This document shows positions 53,794-62,710 of a stretch of DNA of 64,000 bases, piece by piece. The notes below the pieces were generated by a model that did no database searches, had not been told where the DNA came from, and saw nothing but the letters and a program-made list of their open reading frames with translations. How positions within the stretch are numbered: position 1 is the stretch's first letter; every line of letters begins with the position of its first letter. The stretch covers positions 142,620 to 206,619 of the forward strand of contig QQUA01000017.1 in the NCBI GenBank assembly GCA_008501825.1, written 5' to 3'. Made by a program: the position numbers and the translations under genes. Source of the stretch: Planctomycetota bacterium (GTDB taxonomy: Bacteria; Planctomycetota; UBA1135).

Positions 53794-56715
53794 ATGGCCC
53801 GTTGCCTAGCCCTCCCCCTCCTCTTCAGCCTTATTTTTGCCCTGCCGCTTTTCGGCCAGGCCGAAACAGCGCATGAGAGTCAACTGCAGGCCATTCCGGG
53901 CGACTGGTTGATTCAAGCACCCGATGTCCAAGCCGAGGTTTATGTAAGCCCCGACGGCAAGGACCTCTTCCTTTACAACGGCTTGATCCGCCGCCGGTTT
54001 CGATTGCAGCCCAATCTCGCTTGCGTAGCTTTTGACGATTTGATGTCCAACCGCAGCTTGTTAAGGGCAGTTCGGCCGGAAGGTCAATTGGTTTTGGACG
54101 GCAAGAGCTGGAACATCGGCGGCTTGGTTGGGCAACCCAATCACGCGTATTTGACTGAAGCCTGGTTGCAAACCATGACCTCGGATCCGGACGCATTGCA
54201 GTTTCTCGGTTATGAGGTGGGCGAACCCAAAGAAAGGTTCCCGTGGAAGCGGGTTCGCCATCATGCTCCCGGAGCGCAATGGCCGCCAAAGGGGGTCCAT
54301 TTGCGACTCGATTTTGGCTTTCCTTCCGGCATCGGCCGACAGGAAAGAGCCTTGCTGGAATCTTCCGATTCCCGTCCTTTGATTTGGCGGGACGAGTTGC
54401 AAAACCTCAAGGCCTGGAAACTTCATGCCTCTACCCGCATGGCGGGCATTTCTATCCATAACGAAGGCAAACCCGGAGAGATCAAAGCTCCGGCAAATGT
54501 CGCGGTGTACGCCGAAAGACCCTTGCCGCCGGAAACCCGATTGGTGGAAGTGAAAATCCATCCGGGAACGGATCGCAGTGCATCTTGGGGACCTGGCTTG
54601 GCGCTTGTTTTTGCCGATCGGGTGGTGAAGTTGAATCTTCGTACCGGAGCCGGAGGTCCTTACGACGGCAGCACCGGCCAATTCGGCGACTACGGCTTGT
54701 GGACCGGAACCGGCGAACTGTTGGATCAAGGTCGTTCCAATGACAGTGATCGCTCCCTGCTAGCAATGGATCGCCCGTATCGCCTTCGGATTCGCTTGGA
54801 AGCCGACGGCGTGTACGCAGAAGCTGCACCGGAAAAAGAAGCTTGGCGCACCATTTTCGAATTGGCGGAAGCCTCTTCATGGGGTCCGTTGCAAGCGGTG
54901 CGGGTCGGCAAGATGGACAAAGAAGGCGGTTCCCGGGATTTTCAGGAAGCCGGGGAATGGGGCCGCTGCCTGATCGAAAGCGTGGCCGCTTATGGAGAGT
55001 TAAATGAGGAAGAACTTCAACGCAAACGCTCCGCCGCTTCCTCCATGCAGCAGGCCAAAGTCTCGGTTCACTATGAGCTCTATGACGGCATTCCGGCGTT
55101 GAGCAAATGGTTGGAGATTCACAACGGCACCCAAAGTGTCATCGAAGTCGATCGCTTCCGCTGCGAATGGCTGGCCGTGGTGGAACACGGCAGCCGGGTG
55201 GAAACCCGAAAGGGAGTCGTCCTTCCCCGCCCGGCCAGCCTTCACGTGGAAACCAACTACGCTTTCGGCGGCTTTAACCACCCTGAAGCGAACCGTCATG
55301 CCGTGTTTTGGAAATCCGATCCTGAATATTTAAGTCAGGTCAATTGGGCCCGAAAAACTCCTTGTTTGCTGGTTGTGGAACCAACCCTAGGCCCGGACTT
55401 CCTGCTGCAGCCGGGTGAGGTTTTTCAATCCTTCCGGGCCTTCGAGTTGGTGCACGATTCCACCGAAAGGGAGCGGCGGGGCTTGGCGCTCCGGCGCATG
55501 TATCGAACCCTTGCGCCATGGGTGACGGAGAATCCTCTGATCTTGCATGTGGTCAGCACCAAGCCGGAAACGGTGAAGTCCGCCATCGACCAAGCGGCGG
55601 AATGCGGCTTTGAAATGGTAAGCCTCAGCTTCGGCTCCGGCTTGAGCATGGAAAATGAGCGCCCGGAAAACTTGGCCAAGTTCCGAATGCTCAGCGATTA
55701 CGCCCTAAGCAAGGGAATTCATTTGGGCGGCTATTCTCTGCTCTCCAGTCGCCGAATTCGTCCCGATACGGACAATTGCGTGAATCCTGAAACGGGCAAA
55801 CCTGGAGGTCAGACTCACGGTTTCTGTCCTGCTTTGGCTAGTCATTGGGGCCAGGAATATTTTCGCAAGCTGACTAAATTCTTTTCGGAAACCGGTTTCT
55901 TGCAGTTCACCCATGACGGTTCCTATCCGGGAGATTTCGATGCCGCTTCCCGTCCTCCCTTGCAACGGGGATTGGATGATTCCCAATGGGTGCAGTGGCA
56001 GATCATTAGTCGCTATTACCAGTGGCTGCGGGCTCGCGGCGTTTACTTGCGGGTACCGGATTACTACTACCTGCAAGGCGGCAATGAGTGCGGAATGGGA
56101 TATCGGGAAGTGAATTGGTCTCTCCCCCGAGCGCAGCAAGTGATTCACACACGCCAAAACATTTATGACGGAAGTTGGGAAAAGACTCCCTCCATGGGTT
56201 GGATGTTCGTTCCGCTCACGCAATACCACGGTGGCGGGGCCGCGGCCACCATCGAACCCCTGGATGCTCATTTAGATCACTACCGCCGCATGCTGGCCAG
56301 CAATTTAGGCCTGGGCGTCCAAGCGGTGTACCGGGGCTTTCGCTTGTACGACACGCCACGGGTACGGGACATGGTCATGGAACAAGTTCGCTGGTTCAAA
56401 CAGCATCGGGACATTCTGGAAAGCGATTTGATTCACGGTCGCCGCGCCGATGGACGCGATTGGGACTGGATGCTGCACGTGAATCCAGATTTGGAAACTC
56501 CAGGCATGCTGGTGGTTTACAACCCGACCCAGCAAATCATCCAGCGAAGCTTGGAAGTTGATTTGTATTACACCGGCCTCGAAGACCGTGTCCGCTATTC
56601 AATCGCCGGCGCCGCTCCGGTGGAAGCCCGACTCGACCGCCGCTTCCGCCTCAAACTTCCCTTACGAGTAGAAGCAGAAGACTGGACTTGGGTGCAATTC
56701 GAAAAAGTTCTCTAG
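53794..56715 (+). CDS. Large secreted glycosidase-like protein (alpha-galactosidase/GH clan-D-like)
   Basis: 973 aa with a signal peptide ending ALPLFGQ. The first 600 residues are beta-rich: a 'LYNGLIRRRFRLQPN' start as in GH31/GH36-type N-terminal sandwiches and an inserted concanavalin-like domain (about 200-400). A TIM-barrel-like half follows (about 600-880: VKSAIDQAAECGFEMVSLSFG, GIHLGGYSLL, FLQFTHDGSYPGD, YLRVPDYYYLQGGNECG). Asp in FTHDG and Asp/Glu in the NECG strand are possible catalytic residues. The layout recalls alpha-galactosidase-like proteins, but I cannot name the GH family. Its last 4 bases overlap the convergent GNAT gene. Confidence 0.7.
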   Translation: MARCLALPLLFSLIFALPLFGQAETAHESQLQAIPGDWLIQAPDVQAEVYVSPDGKDLFLYNGLIRRRFRLQPNLACVAFDDLMSNRSLLRAVRPEGQLVLDGKSWNIGGLVGQPNHAYLTEAWLQTMTSDPDALQFLGYEVGEPKERFPWKRVRHHAPGAQWPPKGVHLRLDFGFPSGIGRQERALLESSDSRPLIWRDELQNLKAWKLHASTRMAGISIHNEGKPGEIKAPANVAVYAERPLPPETRLVEVKIHPGTDRSASWGPGLALVFADRVVKLNLRTGAGGPYDGSTGQFGDYGLWTGTGELLDQGRSNDSDRSLLAMDRPYRLRIRLEADGVYAEAAPEKEAWRTIFELAEASSWGPLQAVRVGKMDKEGGSRDFQEAGEWGRCLIESVAAYGELNEEELQRKRSAASSMQQAKVSVHYELYDGIPALSKWLEIHNGTQSVIEVDRFRCEWLAVVEHGSRVETRKGVVLPRPASLHVETNYAFGGFNHPEANRHAVFWKSDPEYLSQVNWARKTPCLLVVEPTLGPDFLLQPGEVFQSFRAFELVHDSTERERRGLALRRMYRTLAPWVTENPLILHVVSTKPETVKSAIDQAAECGFEMVSLSFGSGLSMENERPENLAKFRMLSDYALSKGIHLGGYSLLSSRRIRPDTDNCVNPETGKPGGQTHGFCPALASHWGQEYFRKLTKFFSETGFLQFTHDGSYPGDFDAASRPPLQRGLDDSQWVQWQIISRYYQWLRARGVYLRVPDYYYLQGGNECGMGYREVNWSLPRAQQVIHTRQNIYDGSWEKTPSMGWMFVPLTQYHGGGAAATIEPLDAHLDHYRRMLASNLGLGVQAVYRGFRLYDTPRVRDMVMEQVRWFKQHRDILESDLIHGRRADGRDWDWMLHVNPDLETPGMLVVYNPTQQIIQRSLEVDLYYTGLEDRVRYSIAGAAPVEARLDRRFRLKLPLRVEAEDWTWVQFEKVL

Positions 56716-57227
56716 TCTCCGGCACCAAGCTCCATCTGCATAAAGATCTTGGTCGCGCTTTCGCCGGCGTGGCGCAGGGAATCCGGTTCGGCACCCCAGC
56801 GGTGGAAGCCGGCCGACTCGTACAGCTTCTGCGCCTCGGGAGCGGCGCTGGTCACGCTCAGATCGAGCCAATCCAAATCGGGCCAAGTGCGGGCATGTTG
56901 GATCACAGCTTCCAGCAAGGCCCGTCCCAAACCTGAGCCTCGGTGAGAAGGCTTCACGAACATGCCCCAAATCAAAGCCCGGTGCCGGTGCTTGGCCTTA
57001 CTCTCCCGCACCAGCCCGATCATGCCGACCAAATCCGAGCCGGAAAAAGCCCCGAACACCGCTTGGCCCTCCTGAGCTTTCAGGACCTCCCCCATGAAGT
57101 CGGGTGACATCCCGCGATCGTCCTCGGGAGATGCACTGAACGCCAACGGGGCCTGCTCCAAGGATTCCAACCGCAGAGCGATCAAGGCGTCCAGGTGATT
57201 GATTTCGAGCCGGCGAATTTGAGGCAT
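56712..57227 (-). CDS. GNAT-family N-acetyltransferase
   Basis: 171 aa. IRRLEINHLDALIALRLESLEQAP starts the fold; VFGAFSGSDLVGMIGLVRES, IWGMFVKPSHRGSGLGRALLEAVIQHAR (acetyl-CoA motif A, RGxGxGxxL) and LSVTSAAPEAQKLYESAGFHRWG (motif B) are diagnostic. Substrate unknown. Confidence 0.93.
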   Translation of the reverse strand: MPQIRRLEINHLDALIALRLESLEQAPLAFSASPEDDRGMSPDFMGEVLKAQEGQAVFGAFSGSDLVGMIGLVRESKAKHRHRALIWGMFVKPSHRGSGLGRALLEAVIQHARTWPDLDWLDLSVTSAAPEAQKLYESAGFHRWGAEPDSLRHAGESATKIFMQMELGAGD

Positions 57228-57368
57228 GGATTCTGAACTCCGGGCGATTTCCTAAGAAATTTGAAAAATCGCGTGAGACGGGCCAGCCATTCCGGCAACT
57301 ACTGAACAGGGAAGCTCAACAGCCTTTTTGGAACCAAGGTTCCTTCTCCGCGCCGTATCGTCGAGAAA

Positions 57369-57396
57369 GGGCGGACCCAATACCAGGGGTCCGCCC
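57369..57396 (-). terminator. Hairpin terminator after the PH-like membrane protein gene
   Basis: A perfect 10-bp stem, GGGCGGACCC with GGGTCCGCCC (8-base loop). On the minus strand CTTTCTC follows, and on the plus strand GTTTCTCCTTTC. It lies 24 bases after the minus-strand stop at 57420 and may serve both directions weakly. Confidence 0.6.
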
Positions 57397-57419
57397 GTTT
57401 CTCCTTTCTACCTAAGAAT

Positions 57420-58208
57420 TTAGGAACGTCCCGTTCCGGGAGAAGCGACCACTTCTTTGACCCCCATGATGGAGGCGATCTGGTCGTCCACCGTGCCGAT
57501 GCGCAAAACGTGCTCGATCACCACCGGGTGGGACTCGTGGGGCGTGGAAATGATGATCCGGCCGGAGCCCATCAGCACCCGCTCCATGAGGTCGGGAATC
57601 TCCTTGACCCACCGCATGTGCTCGGTGCTGTACCGCTTCATCTTCGGGAAAACCCCGTAATGGTGCACGACTTCATTCGGTCGGAACACCCAGTAATCGA
57701 AGCGGGTTCGGAGCCAAACGAACAGATATACGATGCTGAAGCCGACGAAAATCATCCAGTAGAACGCATCGTTCATCAGCGGATGGATCGAGGCGACCCA
57801 CTCGCCCACGGCCCCGAGCACTCCGAAGTAAAGCAAGGCCAGGACGGCGGCAACTCCTCCAAACAGCATGGCCAGGGATCTCTCCTCGTTGAAATCGAAG
57901 GAAATCACCAGCAAGTTGAAGAAGAAGATGCCCATCCAGATCTGGCCAATCAAAGGATCACCCAAACGGGCTCCTTCGGCTATGGCCGGATCGCTGGTTC
58001 CCAAGGAAGTCACCAGGCCGCAAACGAAGGAAGCGATCCAGGTCAGGTAGAAGAAAACCACCTTGGGATAAGGCCGGACCACCACCCGAAGGATTTCCTG
58101 GCGGCCTTCTGAACTCTTGCCGTCGGAAGACTTCGCGGTTTCGGCAGCGGCCGGACTCGTTGCGGCGGAGCTCGGCGTGGTTTCGGGCACAGTTTCAGGA
58201 TCAGTCAT
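57420..58208 (-). CDS. Membrane protein with C-terminal PH-like domain, function unknown
   Basis: 262 aa from ATG 58208. Low-complexity Thr/Ser/Ala/Pro start (TDPETVPETTPSSAATSPAAAETAKSSDG), then four membrane helices between about 55 and 175 and a soluble C-terminus (FDYWVFRPNEVVHHYGVFPKMKRYSTEHMRWVKEIPDLMERVLMGSGRIIISTPHESHPVVIEHVLRI). That pattern is the bPH2-type PH domain of small bacterial membrane proteins. Role unknown. Confidence 0.75.
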   Translation of the reverse strand: MTDPETVPETTPSSAATSPAAAETAKSSDGKSSEGRQEILRVVVRPYPKVVFFYLTWIASFVCGLVTSLGTSDPAIAEGARLGDPLIGQIWMGIFFFNLLVISFDFNEERSLAMLFGGVAAVLALLYFGVLGAVGEWVASIHPLMNDAFYWMIFVGFSIVYLFVWLRTRFDYWVFRPNEVVHHYGVFPKMKRYSTEHMRWVKEIPDLMERVLMGSGRIIISTPHESHPVVIEHVLRIGTVDDQIASIMGVKEVVASPGTGRS

Positions 58209-58354
58209 GGCGATGCAGAAGAAGGCTGGATCGCGGCCCGCCACCGGCAGGCCTCCGGCGTGGATTATGGCGTGGCGGTCCGGCCGCCGTATCGGCTTTC
58301 ACGCTTGGAACCCTTCCTTATTCAGGAATTTCACCCTTGTCTTCCAGATTCCGG

Positions 58355-59152
58355 CTAGGAAGAGGCCGAAGCATAGCGAGCCACCGCCAGCAACCACACG
58401 CGCCGACTCAGCCACAGGAAGCCCAAAGCCACCGCGGCCACGGTGGCCGCACCACTGGGTTGCAGCAGCCCGCGCAAGGCCAGAGCCGGGTAGGTGGTCA
58501 TGACGCCCAAGGGCAGAATGAAGGTCAGGAAGAACCGAATCGCGCCGCGATACATGTTCACCGGCCAGCGCGAAGTATCCAGAAAGCCAAGCAGCAAGTG
58601 GGAAAGGTTGTCCACTCGAACGAACCAGAAAGACAAGCAGACGATCAAAGTGTAAATCGCGTGCAGCAAGACCACCGAAGCCGCCAGGATCAAGCCGGCA
58701 AGCAGCCAGGCGCCCGGTGAAGGAGCTCGAGGCAATCGAACCGCAGTCGCCACGATCAGCAGTAAACCGGCGAGGACGTGAGGAAATTTGGCCGGCGCAC
58801 TCTGGTGAATGCTGACCTGCAATTGGGCGTCCATCGGTTTCAGCAAGATGAAATCCAAGGTGCCCTTGCGAACGTGCTGGACTACGGACCGAAGGTTGGG
58901 GTCGATGAAGGCTTCCATCAAACCCTGCAAGGTAATGAAGAAGCCGACCACCAAGAGAGACTCCTGATAAGTCCAACCGGCAAGGCCTTCCCGGTGCCGA
59001 TAAACCACGAACAGCGGGGCTACCGTAAAACCGACCCACAAGCCGGCGGTCACAAACTCGCCGAGAAAGGAGCTCCGATACTGCAAGGCCGTCATCCAAG
59101 CGACTCGGATTTGAGCCCTCAAAACCCGCAGGAAGTGACGAAATCGCTTCAC
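58355..59152 (-). CDS. ABC-2-type exporter permease, second subunit
   Basis: 265 aa from GTG 59152, whose bases overlap the stop TGA of the preceding permease (GTGA). The longer frame upstream starts inside that gene. Six membrane segments; FRHFLRVLRAQIRVAWMTALQYRSSFLGEF and VRKGTLDFILLKPMDAQLQVSIHQ are the N-terminus and the cytoplasmic loop of the ABC2_membrane_6/DUF990-type permease family. It works with the permease and ATPase encoded directly upstream; substrate unknown. Confidence 0.85.
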   Translation of the reverse strand: MKRFRHFLRVLRAQIRVAWMTALQYRSSFLGEFVTAGLWVGFTVAPLFVVYRHREGLAGWTYQESLLVVGFFITLQGLMEAFIDPNLRSVVQHVRKGTLDFILLKPMDAQLQVSIHQSAPAKFPHVLAGLLLIVATAVRLPRAPSPGAWLLAGLILAASVVLLHAIYTLIVCLSFWFVRVDNLSHLLLGFLDTSRWPVNMYRGAIRFFLTFILPLGVMTTYPALALRGLLQPSGAATVAAVALGFLWLSRRVWLLAVARYASASS

Positions 59153-59954
59153 GATCCAAATGCCTCGTAGCTTTCCAAGCCGCGCTTCCAAAGCCGCCGG
59201 GCAAGAATCAGGGCAACCAGAAGCCAAAACACCTGCAAGGCCAAGCCAAAGAAAATTTCGGTTGAGGACAACAAACCGGAAGCCATCTCCGTCGGCGTCC
59301 CAGTGATGGCTCGAAAGGGCAAGTAAATCACCACCTTCTGCAATCCCTCAGGCAACAACTCCAAAGGATAAAGATAGCCGGACAAAAGCGCCCAGATGCC
59401 GTGCCACCCCATGAAAATCCCTTCCGAGCGGCCGAAAAAAACGCCAGCGAACCGATCGCCACTTGAATGCAATAGTTCAACAACCAACCCATGAAAATGG
59501 AAAGCGCCAGGACCGGAAGCCACAGCGGCTCGAGGCCAAAGCCCATGCCAGGTCGCCACCACCAAATCAACAGGATCACTGGAGCCAGCACCAGGATTCG
59601 AAACGGTAAGGCCGCCATGTTTTCCGCCGCCGGATAAATCAGAGGGGAAAGGGGCTTTAATAGCGCCGGATTCAACTGACCGGTGCGAATGCGGAAATTC
59701 AAGGTCCAGATCACCCAGGCGCTGGTCATTTGGCGAATGACCAAACCACAGGTGAAATAACGGGTGAACTGATTTTGATCGAAGCGGCCGATTGGGCCGG
59801 CTTCCGCCGCCCGATCCCAAATCAACATCATCAACACCGGCAATATGGCGGTGAGAAACCAGATCATGAGTTCCGAGCGGTAGGCCACCATGGAGGCGAA
59901 GCCAACCCGCAATAAACTCGGAAAGGCTCGGGCACCCAAAAGAATTTGGTTCAT
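59149..59954 (-). pseudogene. ABC-2-type exporter permease, first subunit, interrupted in a T7 run
   Basis: From ATG 59954 (4-base overlap with the ATPase stop) the frame gives a permease start (NQILLGARAFPSLLRVGFASMVAYRSELMIWFL) up to IQVAIGSLAFFS and then runs into a stop by 59328. The remaining permease end (RSEGIFMGWHGIWALLSGYLYPLELLPEGLQ ... LARRLWKRGLESYEAF) is in the -1 frame. The break lies in GCGTTTTTTTCGG (A-run at about 59435-59441 on the plus strand). One extra T restores FFFGRSEG and a 268-aa protein; 806+1 bases divide by 3. Also, a UUUUUUU run is a classic -1 slippage sequence, so expression by frameshift is possible in principle. Confidence 0.85.
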
Positions 59955-60943
59955 GACCCGGGCTTGCCGTGCGATTCTTTTTCCTGTTCGAATAAACGTC
60001 GAATGACGTCTTCTAAAGGAGCTTCTTCCACTACCAAATCCCGAACTGGAAGATGCAAGAGCGCTTTGTGCACGATTTCTTTGACTTGATGACCGGGCAC
60101 CAAAGCCTCGCAACCGCCTTGTACCGGCAGAAACGGCCCGGCGGCTGCAGCGGTTGCCCGATTCACCGGTTGGGTGGTTCGCACTCGAATTCTGCGATCC
60201 GGGGCATAACGTTCCACCAATTCATCCAAAGCACCGTCGAAGCGGAGCCGCCCGCCGGCAATCACCAAAACTCGGGAACAAAGGGCGGCGATGTCGGCCA
60301 TGTAGTGGCTGGTCAAAAGCACGGTGGCCCCTTGCCGCTCATTCCATTCGGCGACAAAGGAACGCACCGCTTCCTGCATGGTGACATCCAATCCGATCGT
60401 CGGCTCATCTAAAAACAGAATGTCCGGTTTATGCAGAAGAGCGGCCGCCAACTCACATTTCATTCGCTCGCCCAAAGAAAGATTCCGAACCGGACGTTGC
60501 AACAGGGGTTCAAGCTGCAACAACTCGATCAATTCCGCAAGGGTTGCGCGATAACTGGTGGCTTCCAAGTCGAATAAGGCCCGATTCAATTCGAATGTCT
60601 CCGCTGCTGGCAGATCCCAGAGCAATTGCTGCTTTTGCCCCATCACCAAAGTAATGCGGCGCAAGAAATCGGGATGGCGCCGAAACGGCTCGAAGCCGGC
60701 CACTGACAAACGTCCGCCGGTTGGCTTGAGCAGGCCGGACAACATCTTCAAGGTTGTGGTCTTGCCGGCACCGTTCGGCCCGAGAAAGCCGACCCGCTCT
60801 CCGGCTTCGATGCGAAAGCTGAGCTCCTGCACCGCCGGCACCTGGCGATAGCGGCGGCGCCACAAACTGCGCACCGAACCGGCCAAGCCAAGGCTCTTCT
60901 CCGGCACCCTGTAGACCTTGCACAAGCCGTCGACCTGGATCAC
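59951..60943 (-). CDS. ABC transporter ATP-binding protein
   Basis: 330 aa from GTG 60943; an ATG at 60979 in the same frame would overlap the divergent gene's start. Walker A GPNGAGKTTT, Q-loop GQKQQLLW, signature LSLGERMK and Walker B ILFLDEPTIGLD, then HYMADIAALC for the H-loop region. The C-terminal about 90 residues (IRVRTTQPVNRATAAAAG) are the usual regulatory tail. The layout matches the daunorubicin/ABC-2 type exporter ATPases. First gene of a three-gene operon with two permeases. Confidence 0.93.
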   Translation of the reverse strand: MIQVDGLCKVYRVPEKSLGLAGSVRSLWRRRYRQVPAVQELSFRIEAGERVGFLGPNGAGKTTTLKMLSGLLKPTGGRLSVAGFEPFRRHPDFLRRITLVMGQKQQLLWDLPAAETFELNRALFDLEATSYRATLAELIELLQLEPLLQRPVRNLSLGERMKCELAAALLHKPDILFLDEPTIGLDVTMQEAVRSFVAEWNERQGATVLLTSHYMADIAALCSRVLVIAGGRLRFDGALDELVERYAPDRRIRVRTTQPVNRATAAAAGPFLPVQGGCEALVPGHQVKEIVHKALLHLPVRDLVVEEAPLEDVIRRLFEQEKESHGKPGS

Positions 60944-60977
60944 GAACCTATTCTGGGATCCCCGCCAAGGAGCCGCC

Positions 60978-61412
60978 ATGCCTTCTCCCCTCGATCCGAA
61001 GTTGCCCACCAAACTGGGCCTGAAGCCCTCCCAGCGAGTCGCGATCTTGGATTCGCCGAAGGGCTTCCAATCCGCCATGGAGGTCCTGGTGCCAGGGGTG
61101 GAAATCCGTCCTAACTTACGATCAAAAAAGGATTTCGATTTCATCCTCCTGTTTGCCCCCAAGGCCGCTCACCTGCGCCGCCGGATGGTCGGCCTTCCTG
61201 ATCGCTTGGATCCAGACGGCAGCCTGTGGATTGCCTGGCCGAAGAAATCCAGCCCCCTGGCCGGTGATCTGGACCACGCCTCGGTTCAGCAAGCTGGCCT
61301 CAACGCCGGTATGGTCGACAACAAAATTTGCGCCGTGGACGACGACTGGTCCGGCCTTCGCTTCGTCTTCCGCCTCCAAGATCGCCCCAAAATCAGGGCC
61401 CAGCGCCTTTGA
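60978..61412 (+). CDS. DUF3052-like protein
   Basis: 144 aa from ATG 60978 with AAGGAG 5 bases upstream. TKLGLKPSQRVAILDSPKGFQSAMEVL, FDFILLFAPKAAHLRRRMVGLPDRLDPDGSLWIAWPKKSS and GMVDNKICAVDDDWSGLRFVFRL match the DUF3052 family of small bacterial proteins of unknown role. Divergent from the ABC operon. Confidence 0.85.
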   Translation: MPSPLDPKLPTKLGLKPSQRVAILDSPKGFQSAMEVLVPGVEIRPNLRSKKDFDFILLFAPKAAHLRRRMVGLPDRLDPDGSLWIAWPKKSSPLAGDLDHASVQQAGLNAGMVDNKICAVDDDWSGLRFVFRLQDRPKIRAQRL

Positions 61413-61603
61413 GACCGTTTCGAGGCAGTAACGTTTCCCGGTTGAAGCAATCGGCTTCGAAACCCATAAAATGTCCGGCCGCGGGGACCAAAGGCCAGCC
61501 ACGGTAACCCGGGCCAGGTGGCATGCTAGTTGCTGCCTGAGGCCCCGAGCCCCTGCCGCCTAGGAGTAGGGCCCTTTCCCGCACTCGACCGCTGAACGCA
61601 ACC

Positions 61604-62644
61604 ATGCAGCGAAGCTTCCGGTTCACGCTTTTCGCAGCTCTACTAGGAGCTTGCGGTGCCCCATCCTCTGGAGATCCCTCAGATGAAGGCTCGGCCAGCC
61701 AAGCAAACGAAGGACTGGAAGCAGAACGCACCGCGACTGAAATCGGAACGGCTCCGCCCATGGCGACTCTGGAGAGCGGCTTCGAAGCCGCCAATTTGGT
61801 GGTTCTGGAAGACCTCAAGGGCCAGGATTTCGGGGGCTTGCACAACGTTTATTTCTTAAGCGAGCAGGTGATTTCCGGCGGAGAGCCCCATGATCAGGCT
61901 GCCTTGCAGCAACTGGCGGACTGGGGAGTGAAAACGGTCCTTTCCGTGGATGGCAAGGTGCCCGATCAAGCCGCCGCCGCCGATTTGGGCATTCGTTACG
62001 TCCACGTTCCTATTCAATACCGTGGCATCACCACCGAAGAAGTGAACCACATCGTCAAGTCCTTTCGCGAGTTGGAAGGACCTTTCTACGTCCACTGCTT
62101 CCACGGGAAGCACCGTGGCCCGGCGGCAGCGGCCTTAGGGCGATTGGTCGTCGACGGAATCAGCCGCGAACAGGCCTTAGCTGAAATGCGGCAATGGTGC
62201 GGCACTTCCGGGAAATATGAAGGCCTATACCGGACCGTGGCTCAAGCCCACTTGCCTTCGGCGGAAGAAACCGCCGTCATGAATTGGGACTTCCCGGCCG
62301 CTCATCCCATGGAAGGGATTCGTTATGCCATGGTCGGCATGACTCGATCCTTTGATTATTTGAAAGCTCTGGCCGCCCGTGACTGGCAACCAGATCCGGA
62401 ACACCCGGACATCGATGCTCTCAATGAAGCGCAAAAATTGGAAGACGTTTTTCGTCAAACCATGGCGTTGGAAGAATTGGCAGAAGAAGACGAAGACTTC
62501 CGCGCTTGGATGATGGAGTCCTGGGAGTGGAGCCAGAAACTTTCCTTAGCTTTAAAAAATGACGATGGCGAACAAGCGCAGGCTTCCCTCAAGGAAATCA
62601 AGGCCCTGTGCAGCAGTTGCCACGCCGGCTACCGGAATCATTAG
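61604..62644 (+). CDS. Lipoprotein: dual-specificity-phosphatase-like domain fused to cytochrome c'-like domain
   Basis: 346 aa. Lipobox LLGAC (Cys17), an acidic linker, then about 65-215 a tyrosine/dual-specificity-phosphatase-like domain (beta-lactamase-hydrolase-like group): SEQVISGGEPH, LADWGVKTVLSVD, and the active-site loop CFHGKHR with Cys165 and Arg171 (CX5R). From about 235 a helical bundle (YAMVGMTRSFDYLKAL, ALEELAEEDEDFRAWMMESWEWSQKL) ends in IKALCSSCHAGYRNH, with haem ligands Cys336, Cys339 and His340. That CxxCHxxYR ending is characteristic of cytochrome c'. Expected in the periplasm; possibly phosphatase activity controlled by haem redox or gas binding, which is speculation. Confidence 0.85.
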   Translation: MQRSFRFTLFAALLGACGAPSSGDPSDEGSASQANEGLEAERTATEIGTAPPMATLESGFEAANLVVLEDLKGQDFGGLHNVYFLSEQVISGGEPHDQAALQQLADWGVKTVLSVDGKVPDQAAAADLGIRYVHVPIQYRGITTEEVNHIVKSFRELEGPFYVHCFHGKHRGPAAAALGRLVVDGISREQALAEMRQWCGTSGKYEGLYRTVAQAHLPSAEETAVMNWDFPAAHPMEGIRYAMVGMTRSFDYLKALAARDWQPDPEHPDIDALNEAQKLEDVFRQTMALEELAEEDEDFRAWMMESWEWSQKLSLALKNDDGEQAQASLKEIKALCSSCHAGYRNH

Positions 62645-62710
62645 CGGAATTCACCGGCTTGATTTGTTTTCGCGCCCTTTCGATGGGCCGGAATCCGTCC
62701 CGGTTTAGCT

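Noticed and set aside
61413..61603. Possible tRNA or small RNA in the 190-base gap before the phosphatase-cytochrome gene
   Set aside because: No cloverleaf, CCA-type end or stable long hairpin could be drawn.
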